NCBI GenBank assembly: GCA_028692975.1
Contig: JAQUWF010000021.1
Coordinates: forward strand, 1 to 39,026
Length of the DNA stretch: 39,026 nucleotides
Origin: Lachnospiraceae bacterium
GTDB lineage: Bacteria > Bacillota > Clostridia > Lachnospirales > Lachnospiraceae
Direction of reading: 5' to 3'
Each line of letters starts with the position of its first letter. Position 1 is the first letter of the stretch. Under the pieces are notes generated by a model. That model worked only from the letters and a program-made list of their open reading frames with translations. It ran no database searches and had not been told where the DNA came from. Both the position numbers and the translations under genes were made by a program. Shown here piece after piece: positions 1-8,835 of the stretch.

Positions 1-48
1 TGAAGGTACGTAAATAGTCAGAGTACGGTCATTGAGTGCTCATAATAT

Positions 49-120
49 TCCTCGATAGCTCAGTGGTAGAGCGTTCGGCTGTTAACCGAAATGTCGTAGG
101 TTCGAGCCCTACTCGGGGAG
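49..120 (+). tRNA. tRNA-Asn (GTT)
   Basis: The 72-nt cloverleaf has acceptor stem TCCTCGA/TCGGGGA with discriminator G, anticodon stem TTCGG/CCGAA around GTT, and T-loop GGTTCGAGCCC. No CCA is encoded. It is the first of three closely spaced tRNA genes that are probably co-transcribed. No convincing promoter is visible in the 48 bases before it, so the cluster may begin outside the window. Confidence 0.96.
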
Positions 121-141
121 TTTTTTTTATATAAAGGATAA

Positions 142-213
142 GGCTCCTTGGTCAAGCGGTTAAGACACCACCCTTTCACGGTGGTAACACGAGTTCGATT
201 CTCGTAGGAGTCA
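142..213 (+). tRNA. tRNA-Glu (TTC)
   Basis: The 72-nt cloverleaf has acceptor GGCTCCT/AGGAGTC with discriminator A, anticodon stem CCACC/GGTGG around TTC, and T-arm CGAGTTCGATTCTCG. It lies 21 nt after tRNA-Asn, separated by a T-run. Confidence 0.96.
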
Positions 214-217
214 CTAG

Positions 218-288
218 GGCGTCATAGCCAAGTGGTAAGGCACGGGTCTGCAACACCCTTATCACCAGTTCAAATCTGGTTGACGCCT
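218..288 (+). tRNA. tRNA-Cys (GCA)
   Basis: The 71-nt cloverleaf has acceptor GGCGTCA/TGACGCC with discriminator T, anticodon GCA in loop CTGCAAC, and T-arm CCAGTTCAAATCTGG. It starts 4 nt after tRNA-Glu, which supports a common precursor. Confidence 0.95.
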
Positions 289-428
289 CTATTATAAATG
301 TTTGAGACTTGCATGTCTGTGCGGGTTTCAAGCATTTTTTTATTCACAGAAAATGTATGCAGGTGTATGATGTGCATACAAATGATAGATGACAAACGTT
401 GAGACCCTTTAATATGGTGGAGGAGTAT

Positions 429-1238
429 ATGAGAATAGCACAGTTTCAAACCAAAGTTTTCGGTAAAAAGGCTGATAATATTGCACAAGTTACGGAGTAT
501 ATGGAAGATATAGCGGGCAAACGGGTGGATATGGTCGTGTTGGGTGAAATGTTTAACTGTCCTTATGATACAAAGAATTTTCCTGTATATGCGGAAAAAG
601 AGGGAGGTGACAGTTGGGCTGCTTGTAGCGAACTGGCCAGGAGGTACTGCGTTTATCTCGTAGCTGGCTCTATGCCGGAGATAGACGAGAGCGGGAAAAT
701 CTATAATACTTCCTACGTTTTCGACCGTGAGGGAAGGCAGATCGGAAAGCATCGTAAGGCCCATCTTTTTGATATTGATGTGGAGGGCGGACAGAGTTTC
801 CAGGAGTCGGTTACTTTATCGTCCGGAGATGCCTGTACGGTTTTTGATACGGAATTCGGCAGGGTAGGTTTATGCATTTGCTTTGATTTTCGCTTTCCGG
901 AACTGGCCCGTGGAATGGTGGACCAGGGCGCAAAGATGATTGTTGTCCCAGCTGCCTTTAATATGACGACGGGACCGGCCCATTGGGAGATCATGTTTCG
1001 CAGTCGTGCACTGGATAATCAATGCTATGTGGCCGGAACCTCGGTGGCCAGAGATAATTCTGCAGGCTATATTGCCTGGGGCCATACGCTGCTTGTCTCA
1101 CCCTGGGGCGATGTAGTGGAGGAGATGGATGAAAAAGAAGGATATATTATAAATGATATTGATTTGGAATACGTGGAGAAAGTGAGAAGAGAACTTCCAC
1201 TTTTAACTGCCCGGCGCAGAGACATATATAATTTATAA
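429..1238 (+). CDS. Nit2-like omega-amidase / carbon-nitrogen hydrolase
   Basis: This cytosolic nitrilase-superfamily amidase has 269 residues, the usual length. The Glu-Lys-Cys triad is readable: E40 in VVLGEMFNCPY, K110 in KHRKAHLFDID and C151 in GLCICFDFRFPEL. The GEMF, KAHLFD and RFPELAR signatures fit the Nit2/omega-amidase branch, which deaminates alpha-ketoglutaramate and related omega-amides; the exact substrate is inferred. The ATG at 429 is preferred because GGTGGAGGAG ends 4 nt before it. A TTG at 399 would add ten residues but has no ribosome site. The gene stands alone between the tRNA cluster and an unknown gene and has no obvious operon partner. Confidence 0.88.
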   Translation: MRIAQFQTKVFGKKADNIAQVTEYMEDIAGKRVDMVVLGEMFNCPYDTKNFPVYAEKEGGDSWAACSELARRYCVYLVAGSMPEIDESGKIYNTSYVFDREGRQIGKHRKAHLFDIDVEGGQSFQESVTLSSGDACTVFDTEFGRVGLCICFDFRFPELARGMVDQGAKMIVVPAAFNMTTGPAHWEIMFRSRALDNQCYVAGTSVARDNSAGYIAWGHTLLVSPWGDVVEEMDEKEGYIINDIDLEYVEKVRRELPLLTARRRDIYNL

Positions 1239-1316
1239 AAATTTTCCTTGACGATGCGGTGGTATATGTATTAGGGTATTGGAATAATAGCAAATGAAAA
1301 ATCGTGAGGTGTGAAT

Positions 1317-1934
1317 TTGAAGGCAAAGATCAGGCAGTTTTTGGATTATTATGTGGTATATGTGATTGTGGCGGTAGTGGTGCTGGGGTTTGTGGGATAT
1401 TTTGTTAAGACGGTTGTCTTTGACCGGAAGGATGTGGTGTTGTCTGTTATGATTCTTAATGATGATACAACTTTGGACACTGATCAGATGGAAGCAGATC
1501 TCAGGGAAAAATTGAACATTACGGATGACAAACAGGACATCACATTGTCTGTCATGGACAGTACGGCTATGGGAAATAATGCGGTTATCCTGACGAGACT
1601 GCGAGCTCAGTCTGTTGATCTTTTGATTACGGATCAGAAGGCCTTTGATGTTTATACGGAAGGTGCGGCTTATGCAAACCTGAATGAAACGTTATCGGAT
1701 GCGCTACGTGAGCAGCTGCAGGACGGCTTTGTGGATGGCAGAGCGGCTATTTACGATAACGAGGGGAATGTGACAGAGTATGAGGATGCGTTGCTTTATG
1801 GAGTAGATATCAGCGATAGTGAACGGTATCAATCTTATGGGAGCGCGTTGACTCATGTGATCGCCGGGATCGCGGTGAATGCCGAGCATAAGGAAATGGC
1901 GGCGGAGGCTATGGTGTATTTGTATGAAGATTGA
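1317..1934 (+). CDS. Membrane-anchored protein of unknown function
   Basis: I do not recognise this family. About 205 residues begin with a short basic cytoplasmic stretch and one strong transmembrane segment (about residues 13-33, YYVVYVIVAVVVLGFVGYF). An extracytoplasmic domain follows, rich in Asp and Thr. The sequence SVDLLITDQKAFDVYTEGAAYANLNE resembles part of a periplasmic-binding fold, and the C-terminal pattern (ALTHVIAGIAVNAEHKEMAAEAMVYLYED) resembles the end of a solute-binding protein, but this is only a resemblance. The TTG at 1317 is chosen because GAGGTG at 1306-1311 is 5 nt upstream; GTG at 1311 overlaps that site. It could be a lipid-free sensor or binding domain. Confidence 0.75.
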   Translation: MKAKIRQFLDYYVVYVIVAVVVLGFVGYFVKTVVFDRKDVVLSVMILNDDTTLDTDQMEADLREKLNITDDKQDITLSVMDSTAMGNNAVILTRLRAQSVDLLITDQKAFDVYTEGAAYANLNETLSDALREQLQDGFVDGRAAIYDNEGNVTEYEDALLYGVDISDSERYQSYGSALTHVIAGIAVNAEHKEMAAEAMVYLYED

Positions 1935-1958
1935 TAAATGATTTGGTGAATTATCGCA

Positions 1959-1987
1959 TTGCATGGTTTGTCATATGGTCTTATAAT
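1959..1987 (+). promoter_or_regulatory. Sigma-A-type promoter of the lacI-family gene
   Basis: TTGCAT (1959-1964) and TATAAT (1982-1987) are separated by 17 nt. The start codon of the LacI-type regulator is 35 nt downstream. Confidence 0.65.
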
Positions 1988-2022
1988 ATAAAGAAACGGC
2001 AAAGAAAGATCACGGTGATAAT

Positions 2023-3036
2023 ATGAAAGTGACTATTAGAGATATTGCAAGAGAAGCGGGGGTTTCACCGGCCAGTGTTTCCCTGGTGCTAAACAATAAG
2101 CCATGCCGCATTGCCAATGAGACGAAAGAGAAGATTGCGGAGACCGCAAAACGCATGGGATACGAGTTGGTACACAAGAGAGAAGAAGTACAGGCTATCC
2201 AGATCATAGGGATGATTATTCCCAGTGTGCGGGATGATTTCCTGGCGCGGTGCGTGGAAGGGGTTGGCATGTATGCGTCTATCTACGGTTACAAGACCAT
2301 TACCTGCAATGTGGATGATTCCACGGAAAAATGTCTGGAATATATTGCATTGATGCGGAGCATGAAGGTTCGTGGCATTATATTGATTCCCCCGCTGGAT
2401 ATGAATATGGAAGGGAATAATGAGCGTTTGGGAGAGGCACTGCGTAAGACGAAGCTCCCTTTTTTGTTGTTGGATCGGGCTATAGACCGGGTCTTCTGCG
2501 ATTTCATTACAGCGGATAACAAGTCAGGGGCTTATATGGCGACGGAGCACCTGATCCTTTCCGGGCATGAAAACATCGGCATTATCGCCGGGGCCAGAGA
2601 GGTATATAATACCAGAAAGCGGCTGGAGGGCTACAAAGAAGCCATGGCGTTTTATGATAAGTCCATTCTTCTGGAAAATATTTACTACGGAGATTACAAG
2701 ATGGACAGCGGATATGCGGGAGCTGATTATTTTTGGCATCGTGGGATTACTGCTATTTTTTCCATGAATGATGAGATGGCTCTGGGTGTATATGGTTTTG
2801 CCCATGACAAGGGTCTGGTGGTAGGCGAAGATATTTCCGTGGTAGGCTTTGACGACGCGGATATCTGCAAGATGCTGAATCCGCCCCTGACCAGTGTGGC
2901 TCAGCCAGGAGAGTTCATGGGAAAAAAAGCCTGTGAGACGCTTATCAAGCGAATTACAAAAGAGGATAAAGAAAATATCCGCAACAACTACTTTGCACCC
3001 CAGCTTATGGAGCGGGCGTCTGTAAAAAACATATAA
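2023..3036 (+). CDS. LacI-family transcriptional regulator
   Basis: This 337-residue repressor has the full family length. The N-terminal helix-turn-helix is VTIRDIAREAGVSPASVSLVLNN (residues 3-25), followed by the hinge region. The C-terminal effector-binding domain is of the ribose/purine-binding type (GMIIPSVRDDF, GIILIPPL, FITADNKSGAYMATEHLILSGH, ISVVGFDDADICKMLNPPLTSV). It sits directly upstream of the transport and catabolic locus in the same direction, with its own promoter and terminator. The simplest inference is that it represses that locus and is released by an imported sugar or nucleoside. The start is ATG 2023 behind a weak GGTGATA site. Confidence 0.93.
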   Translation: MKVTIRDIAREAGVSPASVSLVLNNKPCRIANETKEKIAETAKRMGYELVHKREEVQAIQIIGMIIPSVRDDFLARCVEGVGMYASIYGYKTITCNVDDSTEKCLEYIALMRSMKVRGIILIPPLDMNMEGNNERLGEALRKTKLPFLLLDRAIDRVFCDFITADNKSGAYMATEHLILSGHENIGIIAGAREVYNTRKRLEGYKEAMAFYDKSILLENIYYGDYKMDSGYAGADYFWHRGITAIFSMNDEMALGVYGFAHDKGLVVGEDISVVGFDDADICKMLNPPLTSVAQPGEFMGKKACETLIKRITKEDKENIRNNYFAPQLMERASVKNI

Positions 3037-3065
3037 AACATGAAAAAATATATAAGAAAGTTCTT

Positions 3066-3094
3066 GGCCTTGATGAAAAATCAAGGCCTTTTTT
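3066..3094 (+). terminator. Intrinsic terminator after the LacI-family gene
   Basis: The 8-bp stem GGCCTTGA/TCAAGGCC has a 7-nt loop and is followed by six T. It separates the regulator transcript from the transporter operon. Confidence 0.9.
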
Positions 3095-3267
3095 GTGCAA
3101 TTTAGATAAACAACAAGTCAAAATAAAATGTTTAGCGAGTGTTTACCAAATGAAAAGACAGAATACAAAAGAAATAAATTAAATAAAACAGATAATACAC
3201 TTACATTTAACCGAAAATGGTGAAGTTTAATATACTATTTGAACAATAAGATAAACAAAACTAATTA

Positions 3268-3295
3268 TTGACAAATAAACATACCATGATATAAT
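3268..3295 (+). promoter_or_regulatory. Promoter of the transport/catabolic operon
   Basis: A perfect TTGACA (3268-3273) and a perfect TATAAT (3290-3295) are 16 nt apart. The binding-protein gene starts 87 nt downstream, leaving a long leader. The surrounding 3095-3382 is very AT-rich and contains no gene. Confidence 0.8.
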
Positions 3296-3311
3296 TTCAA
3301 TAACAATAAGA

Positions 3312-3337
3312 TTTTACAATAAAAAGTAAAAGTTTAC
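3312..3337 (+). promoter_or_regulatory. Candidate operator just downstream of the promoter
   Basis: TTTTAC (3312-3317) is inverted against GTAAAA (3326-3331), which overlaps a second dyad GTAAA-AG-TTTAC (3326-3337). These lie about 10-35 nt after the expected start site, a classic roadblock position for a LacI-type repressor. Similar half-sites (GTTTACCAAA) recur near 3141 and 3332. Assignment to the upstream regulator is inference. Confidence 0.4.
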
Positions 3338-3382
3338 CAAAAGTTTATCTTTATTACCCAGAAATGGGAGGAGGAGGAAACA

Positions 3383-4858
3383 ATGAAGAAGAAGGTTATT
3401 GCCACACTATTGGCAGTCTCGATGATGGGTTCACTTTTAGCTGGCTGTGGTATTTCCACGGGTTCGGAAAACTCATCTTCAGATGCGAAAACAGAAACTA
3501 CAGATGAGAGTACCGATGATTCAGCAGAGGCGGAGAAAACTACGGATGAGTCAGAGGATATTACGAAACTGACCGACGAGTCCATGAAGGACCGGGAAGA
3601 AATCAATCTCTGGTTCTGGGGTGCGGAGCCTTATGCACAGGAAGCCATGAAATCTATCCTGGTGGACAAATACAATGCGTCTCAGGATAAATACCAGTTA
3701 GTGGTAGAGTTCAGACCAACGGTTGACTCGGATATGACCACCGCATTAGCAGCAAATCAGGGACCTGATGTGGTATACGGTTCTGGCCCATCTTTCGTCA
3801 TGCCGCTGGTACAGGCTGAAAAGCTGGAGCCACTGGATACATATGCAGAGCAGTACGGCTGGAAAGACAAGATTCTGGAGCCGTATTATGAATCCGGTAC
3901 CGTGGACGGCAAACTGTACAGTCTGACAAACGGTGTGAGCACCATGGGTGTCTTCTATAATAAGAAGGTTTTGGAAGATAACGGCTGGGCAGTTCCAACT
4001 ACCATGGAAGAACTGGAAAGCGTTATGGACCAGGCCATGGCAAAGGGGTTGTATGGTTCGGTAACAGGAAACAAAGGCTGGCAGCCCGTTAACGAAAACT
4101 ATGGTTCTTTATTCCTGACACATATTGCAGGACCGGAAACCATGTACAAAGTACTGACCGGAGAAGAAAGCTGGGTAAATGATGATGTCAAAGCCGCTAT
4201 CACCAAGTCGAAAGAGTGGTGGGACAAAGGATATCTGGCAGGAGAGGATTATGTAAACTTAAACTTCAGCGATTCCTTGCAACTGCTGGCAGATGAGAAG
4301 TCTCCATTCTTTATTGGACCGTCTATCGCGTTCCAGTGGGCAGCTTCTTATTTCACAGACGATAAGGCAGAAAACATTGCATTTATCCCATTTCCATCAA
4401 CAGAAAAGGTTCCGGATACCACGTACACCTTAGGCGCGGCCTGCACCTTATCCATCAATGCAAATGTATCCAAGGAACATAAAGATGAAGCAGCGAAGAT
4501 TATCGATATGATGATGAATGCAGAATTCATGCAGGAAATGACAGCAGCCTGGCCTGGATACTGGGGCACACCGCTGAAGGATCTGTCTACAGTAGATACC
4601 AGCAAGATGTCCTATCTGTCACAGCAGTTTGTACAGGTAGTGCAGAACGTTTCCGATGCAGTGAATAAAGGAAACTTTGGCTATTATGACAACGTATTTT
4701 TCCCGGCGGCAACGCAGCAGAGAATCGTTAATATCGATGAAGTTTGGTTTGATACAACCAGCGTGGACGACTATGTACAATCGATTCAGACAGAATTTGA
4801 ATCAGAATTTGAACAGGGCCTGGTACCACCAATCCCGAAACCAGCTGCAATCTCATAA
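3383..4858 (+). CDS. ABC transporter solute-binding lipoprotein, sugar type (family 1)
   Basis: This 491-residue extracytoplasmic binding protein has a lipoprotein signal peptide (KKKVIATLLAVSMMGSLLAGC, lipid anchor Cys22). An acidic Ser/Thr/Glu linker (about residues 28-65) is typical of Gram-positive anchored binding proteins. The two-lobe fold shows the hallmarks INLWFWGAEPY, NQGPDVVYGSGPSFVMPLVQAEKLEPLD, GVFYNKKVLEDNGWAVPTT and EFMQEMTAAWPGYWGTP. AGGAGGAGG ends a few nt before ATG 3383. It heads a co-directional set with two permeases, so it presumably captures the substrate of the downstream glycohydrolases and nucleoside enzymes. The ligand cannot be read from the sequence. Confidence 0.93.
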   Translation: MKKKVIATLLAVSMMGSLLAGCGISTGSENSSSDAKTETTDESTDDSAEAEKTTDESEDITKLTDESMKDREEINLWFWGAEPYAQEAMKSILVDKYNASQDKYQLVVEFRPTVDSDMTTALAANQGPDVVYGSGPSFVMPLVQAEKLEPLDTYAEQYGWKDKILEPYYESGTVDGKLYSLTNGVSTMGVFYNKKVLEDNGWAVPTTMEELESVMDQAMAKGLYGSVTGNKGWQPVNENYGSLFLTHIAGPETMYKVLTGEESWVNDDVKAAITKSKEWWDKGYLAGEDYVNLNFSDSLQLLADEKSPFFIGPSIAFQWAASYFTDDKAENIAFIPFPSTEKVPDTTYTLGAACTLSINANVSKEHKDEAAKIIDMMMNAEFMQEMTAAWPGYWGTPLKDLSTVDTSKMSYLSQQFVQVVQNVSDAVNKGNFGYYDNVFFPAATQQRIVNIDEVWFDTTSVDDYVQSIQTEFESEFEQGLVPPIPKPAAIS

Positions 4859-4875
4859 GAATGATGTAACTTGAC

Positions 4876-4919
4876 AAAAGTGACTGGTATGTTCGTAACA
4901 CAACATGCCAGTCACTTTT
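4876..4919 (+). terminator. Intercistronic hairpin between binding protein and permease
   Basis: An 18-nt arm (4876-4893) pairs with 4902-4919 around an 8-nt loop, with one G.T pair or mismatch. Only a TTTTA run sits at the base of the stem. This suits a partial terminator or an mRNA 3'-end stabiliser that keeps the binding protein more abundant than the permeases. Confidence 0.7.
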
Positions 4920-4938
4920 AGCATAAAGGAGCGTGCAA

Positions 4939-5808
4939 ATGAAAACGAAAAAAATGAATTGGAACTATTTACTGATAGCTCCGGCACTGCTGATCAGTGT
5001 ATCGATCATCCTGATTCCTGGGATTATGACTATCCTGTACTCATTTACCGATTGGAACGGCCTTTCACCGAAAATCAATTTTATCGGAGTGCGGAATTTT
5101 ATTGAGTTGTTCCAGGATAAGATATTCTTCCGGGCAATCTTAAACAATGTTATCTGGGTCGTTATGTTCCTCACCATTCCGGTCTGCGTGGGTATGCTGG
5201 CGGCCATGCTGCTGCTGGGGCGCAAAAAGACCAGAAGTATATACCAGGTAGGGTTTTTGATCCCGTATATCCTGGCACCTGCGGTCAATGCCATGCTTTG
5301 GCTGAATATCATGTTCAGTCCCATCTCCGGTGTGGTAGCCGCCCTGCGTAATCTGGGGCTGGACCTGAGCTCGCCTTTGGCCAGCATGAAGACTGCGATT
5401 TATGCCTGTGCCGGTGTTGATATCTGGCATTACTGGCCGTATCTGACCGTTATTTATCTGGCCGCGCTGCGCCAGACGCCTGCGGATCAGGTGGAAGCAG
5501 CAAGGGTGGAAGGATGTAATGCATGGCAGTTGTTCCGTTATGTGTACCTGCCAAACATTATGTCAACCGTAAGCCTTATGTTTATTATGATTACCATCGG
5601 TTCGTTCCTTGCCTTTGACTATATCAAGCTGTTGACCGGAGGCGGTCCGGCTCATGCGACTGAGGTACTTGGAACTTACGCTTATTCCTTCGCATTCAGT
5701 TCCATGAAGGTAGGTAAGGCGGCAGCTGTTGGTCTGTTTATCAGTTTCTTTGGATTGATCGCATCCGGTATCTACACGCGGATCAGTCGCAAAGAATCCA
5801 TGGAATAG
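4939..5808 (+). CDS. ABC sugar-type permease, MalF/UgpA class
   Basis: This 289-residue inner-membrane permease has about six hydrophobic segments and the ATPase-docking EAA loop EAARVEGCNAWQLFRYVYLP near residues 190-210. The N-terminal segment LLIAPALLISVSIILIPGIMTIL and the sequence YSFTDWNGLSP are characteristic of the UgpA branch. ATG 4939 is 7 nt after AGGAG; the GTG at 4933 is too close to it. It pairs with the next gene as a heterodimer. No ATPase gene is nearby, so a shared MsmK-type ATPase encoded elsewhere is expected. Confidence 0.93.
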   Translation: MKTKKMNWNYLLIAPALLISVSIILIPGIMTILYSFTDWNGLSPKINFIGVRNFIELFQDKIFFRAILNNVIWVVMFLTIPVCVGMLAAMLLLGRKKTRSIYQVGFLIPYILAPAVNAMLWLNIMFSPISGVVAALRNLGLDLSSPLASMKTAIYACAGVDIWHYWPYLTVIYLAALRQTPADQVEAARVEGCNAWQLFRYVYLPNIMSTVSLMFIMITIGSFLAFDYIKLLTGGGPAHATEVLGTYAYSFAFSSMKVGKAAAVGLFISFFGLIASGIYTRISRKESME

Positions 5809-5818
5809 GAGGGGGAAT

Positions 5819-6661
5819 ATGGCAGCTTCATCAAAATCTAAAAAAATCACATCGAATGTCGTGGTGCATGTTGTATTGCTTCTCCTTGCATTCATCTGTC
5901 TGGCACCTATTGTGCTGGTTGTGTTTAACAGCTTTAAGGAGAATTCGGAGATCGTAAGAAATCCCTTGGCATTACCCAATATCCTACATTTGGAAAATTA
6001 TATTTCCGCATGGACGACGGGGCAGTTTGCCAAAGGATTCTGGAACAGCATTCAACTCACGGGAATCACCATTATCATCGTACTGGTTTGTTCTACCCTG
6101 GCAGGCTATGTGCTGTCCGGAAAGCGTATTAAAGGAAGCGGCGGTGTGCTTTTGTACTTTATGATGGCTATGACCGTGCCAATCCAGCTGTTTTTGTTCC
6201 CGCTATATTACGCCTTCGCAAAGCTGAATCTCATTGGAAATATTCCGGCAACCAGCCTGATCCTGGCAGCGGTACAGATGCCTTTGGCAGTATTTCTCAT
6301 GAGGACCTTCTTCCTGAATGTGCCCAAGGAACTGGAGGAAGCGGCAAGGATTGACGGTGCTTCCACGGCCCAGGTGATCTGGAATGTTATGCGCCCGGTG
6401 GTATCACCGGGACTGATTACCGTAGGTGTACTGGTCGGGCTGCAGGCCTGGAATGAATATCTTATTTCATCTACGTTCCTGCAGGGCGAAAAAAACTTTA
6501 CTGCGACATTAGGCTTTCTGTCCATGAACGGAAGCTACGGCGCCAACATGGGACTTCTCATGGCGGCAGCGGTTATCCTTATCGGTCCGGTTATCATATT
6601 TTTCCTGATTATGCAGAAGTATTTTGTGGACGGCATGGTCAGCGGAGCCGTAAAGGGTTAA
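5819..6661 (+). CDS. ABC sugar-type permease, MalG/UgpE class
   Basis: This 280-residue second permease has a leading transmembrane helix (VVVHVVLLLLAFICLAPIVL), the sequence FNSFKENSEIVRNP typical of MalG/UgpE proteins, and the EAA loop EAARIDGASTAQVIWNVMRP. The start ATG 5819 follows AGGAGGGGG and is only 10 nt after the first permease, so the two are translationally close. Its length fits the family. It completes the import channel for the operon's substrate. Confidence 0.93.
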   Translation: MAASSKSKKITSNVVVHVVLLLLAFICLAPIVLVVFNSFKENSEIVRNPLALPNILHLENYISAWTTGQFAKGFWNSIQLTGITIIIVLVCSTLAGYVLSGKRIKGSGGVLLYFMMAMTVPIQLFLFPLYYAFAKLNLIGNIPATSLILAAVQMPLAVFLMRTFFLNVPKELEEAARIDGASTAQVIWNVMRPVVSPGLITVGVLVGLQAWNEYLISSTFLQGEKNFTATLGFLSMNGSYGANMGLLMAAAVILIGPVIIFFLIMQKYFVDGMVSGAVKG

Positions 6662-6706
6662 GACGTGGACAGTATCAAATTTAAACACAAGTAGGAGGTT
6701 AACGAC

Positions 6707-8824
6707 ATGACAGTCGAGCGTTATAAGAATGATATATATGCTGGTGTTCTAGGAAAAATCATAGGTGTTTATCTGGGGCGTCCCATCGAGGGATGGACCT
6801 ATGAAAAGATTATGGATACCTTCGGGGAAGTGTTTTATTACAAAAATCATAAGACAGGAGCGCCACTGATCGTTCCAGATGATGATATCTCCGGGACTTT
6901 TGCTTTTTTTCGGGCGTTGGAAGACAATGCTTATGATCCGGAACTTTCCGCGGAAGCCATGGGCGATGCCTGGCTGAATTATATCGTGGAGAATGAGACG
7001 ATCCTCTGGTGGGGCGGTCTGTGCCGCAGCACGGAGCACACAGCTTACCTGCGTCTGAAGAATGGGATTAAGGCACCAAAGAGCGGGTCCTTGGAACTGA
7101 ACGGTCAGAGTATGGCGGAACAGATTGGCTCGGAAATCTTTATCGATACATGGGCGCTGGTCAATCCGGGGAACCCAGGGCGTGCTGCCCAGATGGCAAG
7201 AAAAGCTGCCAGCGTCAGCCACGACGGAGTGGCTATCGATGCGGCTGTTTATCTGGCTGTTATGGAGGCTATGGCTTTTGAAGAAAAAGATATGGATGTA
7301 TTGCTGGATAAAGGTCTGGAATATATCGATAATGATGAATTCAAGAATCTGGTGGCGGAGCTGCGCAGCCGGTGTGCGGCGGCGTCAGACTGGTATGAAG
7401 TGCGCGGGTGGATCGCGGCGGAACATGGGTATGATAAGTATCCGGGTAACTGTCCTATGATCACCAACCATCTCACACTGCTCATGGCATTGATCATGGG
7501 TGGGGATGACTTTAACAAATCTTGCATGATCGCCTGCAGTGCCGGCTGGGATACGGACTGTAATTCTGGCAATGTGGGATGCCTGAACGGTATCCGTCTG
7601 GGACTGGCAGGATTCGAGAAAGGCACGGATCTGCGCAAGGCGGTGGCTGACCGGCTCTATGTGGTGACCAGCGACAGCGGTTCCTGTATTTCCGATGCGG
7701 TGCTGGAGACGAGAAAAATCTACCACGCGGCTGCGGAATTAAGCGGAGAACGGGTGGACATTCCAAAGGAGCGGTTTGCTTTTGAATATCCGGGATCTGT
7801 GCAGGGCGTGATGCCGTATGACAAGAATGCGGAAGAACAGGTATTGACTAATATTAAAAATGCTATGGAAGAGACTGGAGCATGTGGCTGTATGCTGGAG
7901 TATGCAGGTCTCGGTGCAGGTGTGCACGCATCGGCATCTATCGATACGTTCATTGACCTGCAGCCCAAGGGCAAGGATGGAACCAGTTATTTTGATGTGC
8001 TGTGTTCCCCTACTTTATACAGCGGGCAGGTGGTTCATGGTGTGATAGTGGCACCGGCGGAGCACAATCCGGATATGGAGTTTTTTATTGAATATTTCGA
8101 TGAGAATGATATGCTGCAGGAATTGTATGGAGAGAAAGTGACCCTGAACCAGGGAGATAATGAGGTTTCCTGGAGCGTGCCGGATGTGGGCGGCCACGCA
8201 ATCTACCGCCTGGGTATCCGCCTGACCAGCACGTATCGTCTGGATGGGCATGTGGTCATAAAGACGCTGGACTGGTCGGATGCACCGGTGGAATATAAGA
8301 TGGGACGATCTATGGAGATGACTCCGTCCCTCACACCGTGGACAACCACAACGGCATGGTTGAAGACGTTCGTGTCCTCTGCGGATCATTTTAACCCGGA
8401 TTATACGGTGACGTTTTCTATCTGCAATGCGGTGGAGAACGGTGTGGTGACTACGGGTACCGGAGATTGGAAGAATTATTCTGTGGAGTCGGTGATTACG
8501 TTCTCCCAGCAGAAACTGGCAGGATTGGTGGCCAGAGCCAAAGGGCACAGAAGATATTACGGCGCTGTATTTACGGATGGATATGCACAGATTTATCGCC
8601 AGATGGACACGGAGCGGAAGGTGATTGCAAGGAAAGCCTTTGATTACAAGATCGACCACACGTATGCGCTGCGGTTTGCTGTGGACGAGACGCAGCTGAC
8701 CTTGTATGTGGATGGGGTTAAGATCGTGGAAGGACAGGACTTTACTTATGCTGGAGGGCAAGCTGGATTTGTGGTGGATGAAGGTGCGATATTGGGGGAT
8801 GGATTTGTTGTGAAGGGGTTGTAG
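6707..8824 (+). CDS. ADP-ribosylglycohydrolase-fold enzyme with C-terminal beta-rich region (paralogue 1)
   Basis: The protein has 705 residues. Residues 1-340 carry the all-alpha ADP-ribosylglycohydrolase (ARH/DraG) fold: GVLGKIIGVYLGRPIEGW, the first metal motif DDDISGTFAFFR (D58-60), SRSTEHTAYLRLKNG-like helices, VSHDGVAIDAAVYLAVMEAMAFEE and the second metal motif GWDTDCNSGNVG (D282, D284). About 365 further residues, beta-rich (TLDWSDAPVEY, NYSVESVITFSQQ, LTLYVDGVKIVEGQDF), look like concanavalin/LamG-type sandwiches and could bind carbohydrate. No signal peptide is seen, so it is probably cytosolic. The family cleaves ribosyl linkages with two Mg ions; activity on an imported N- or O-ribosyl compound is inference. 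AGGAGG precedes ATG 6707. Confidence 0.85.
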   Translation: MTVERYKNDIYAGVLGKIIGVYLGRPIEGWTYEKIMDTFGEVFYYKNHKTGAPLIVPDDDISGTFAFFRALEDNAYDPELSAEAMGDAWLNYIVENETILWWGGLCRSTEHTAYLRLKNGIKAPKSGSLELNGQSMAEQIGSEIFIDTWALVNPGNPGRAAQMARKAASVSHDGVAIDAAVYLAVMEAMAFEEKDMDVLLDKGLEYIDNDEFKNLVAELRSRCAAASDWYEVRGWIAAEHGYDKYPGNCPMITNHLTLLMALIMGGDDFNKSCMIACSAGWDTDCNSGNVGCLNGIRLGLAGFEKGTDLRKAVADRLYVVTSDSGSCISDAVLETRKIYHAAAELSGERVDIPKERFAFEYPGSVQGVMPYDKNAEEQVLTNIKNAMEETGACGCMLEYAGLGAGVHASASIDTFIDLQPKGKDGTSYFDVLCSPTLYSGQVVHGVIVAPAEHNPDMEFFIEYFDENDMLQELYGEKVTLNQGDNEVSWSVPDVGGHAIYRLGIRLTSTYRLDGHVVIKTLDWSDAPVEYKMGRSMEMTPSLTPWTTTTAWLKTFVSSADHFNPDYTVTFSICNAVENGVVTTGTGDWKNYSVESVITFSQQKLAGLVARAKGHRRYYGAVFTDGYAQIYRQMDTERKVIARKAFDYKIDHTYALRFAVDETQLTLYVDGVKIVEGQDFTYAGGQAGFVVDEGAILGDGFVVKGL

Positions 8825-8835
8825 GGATGGTGGAA

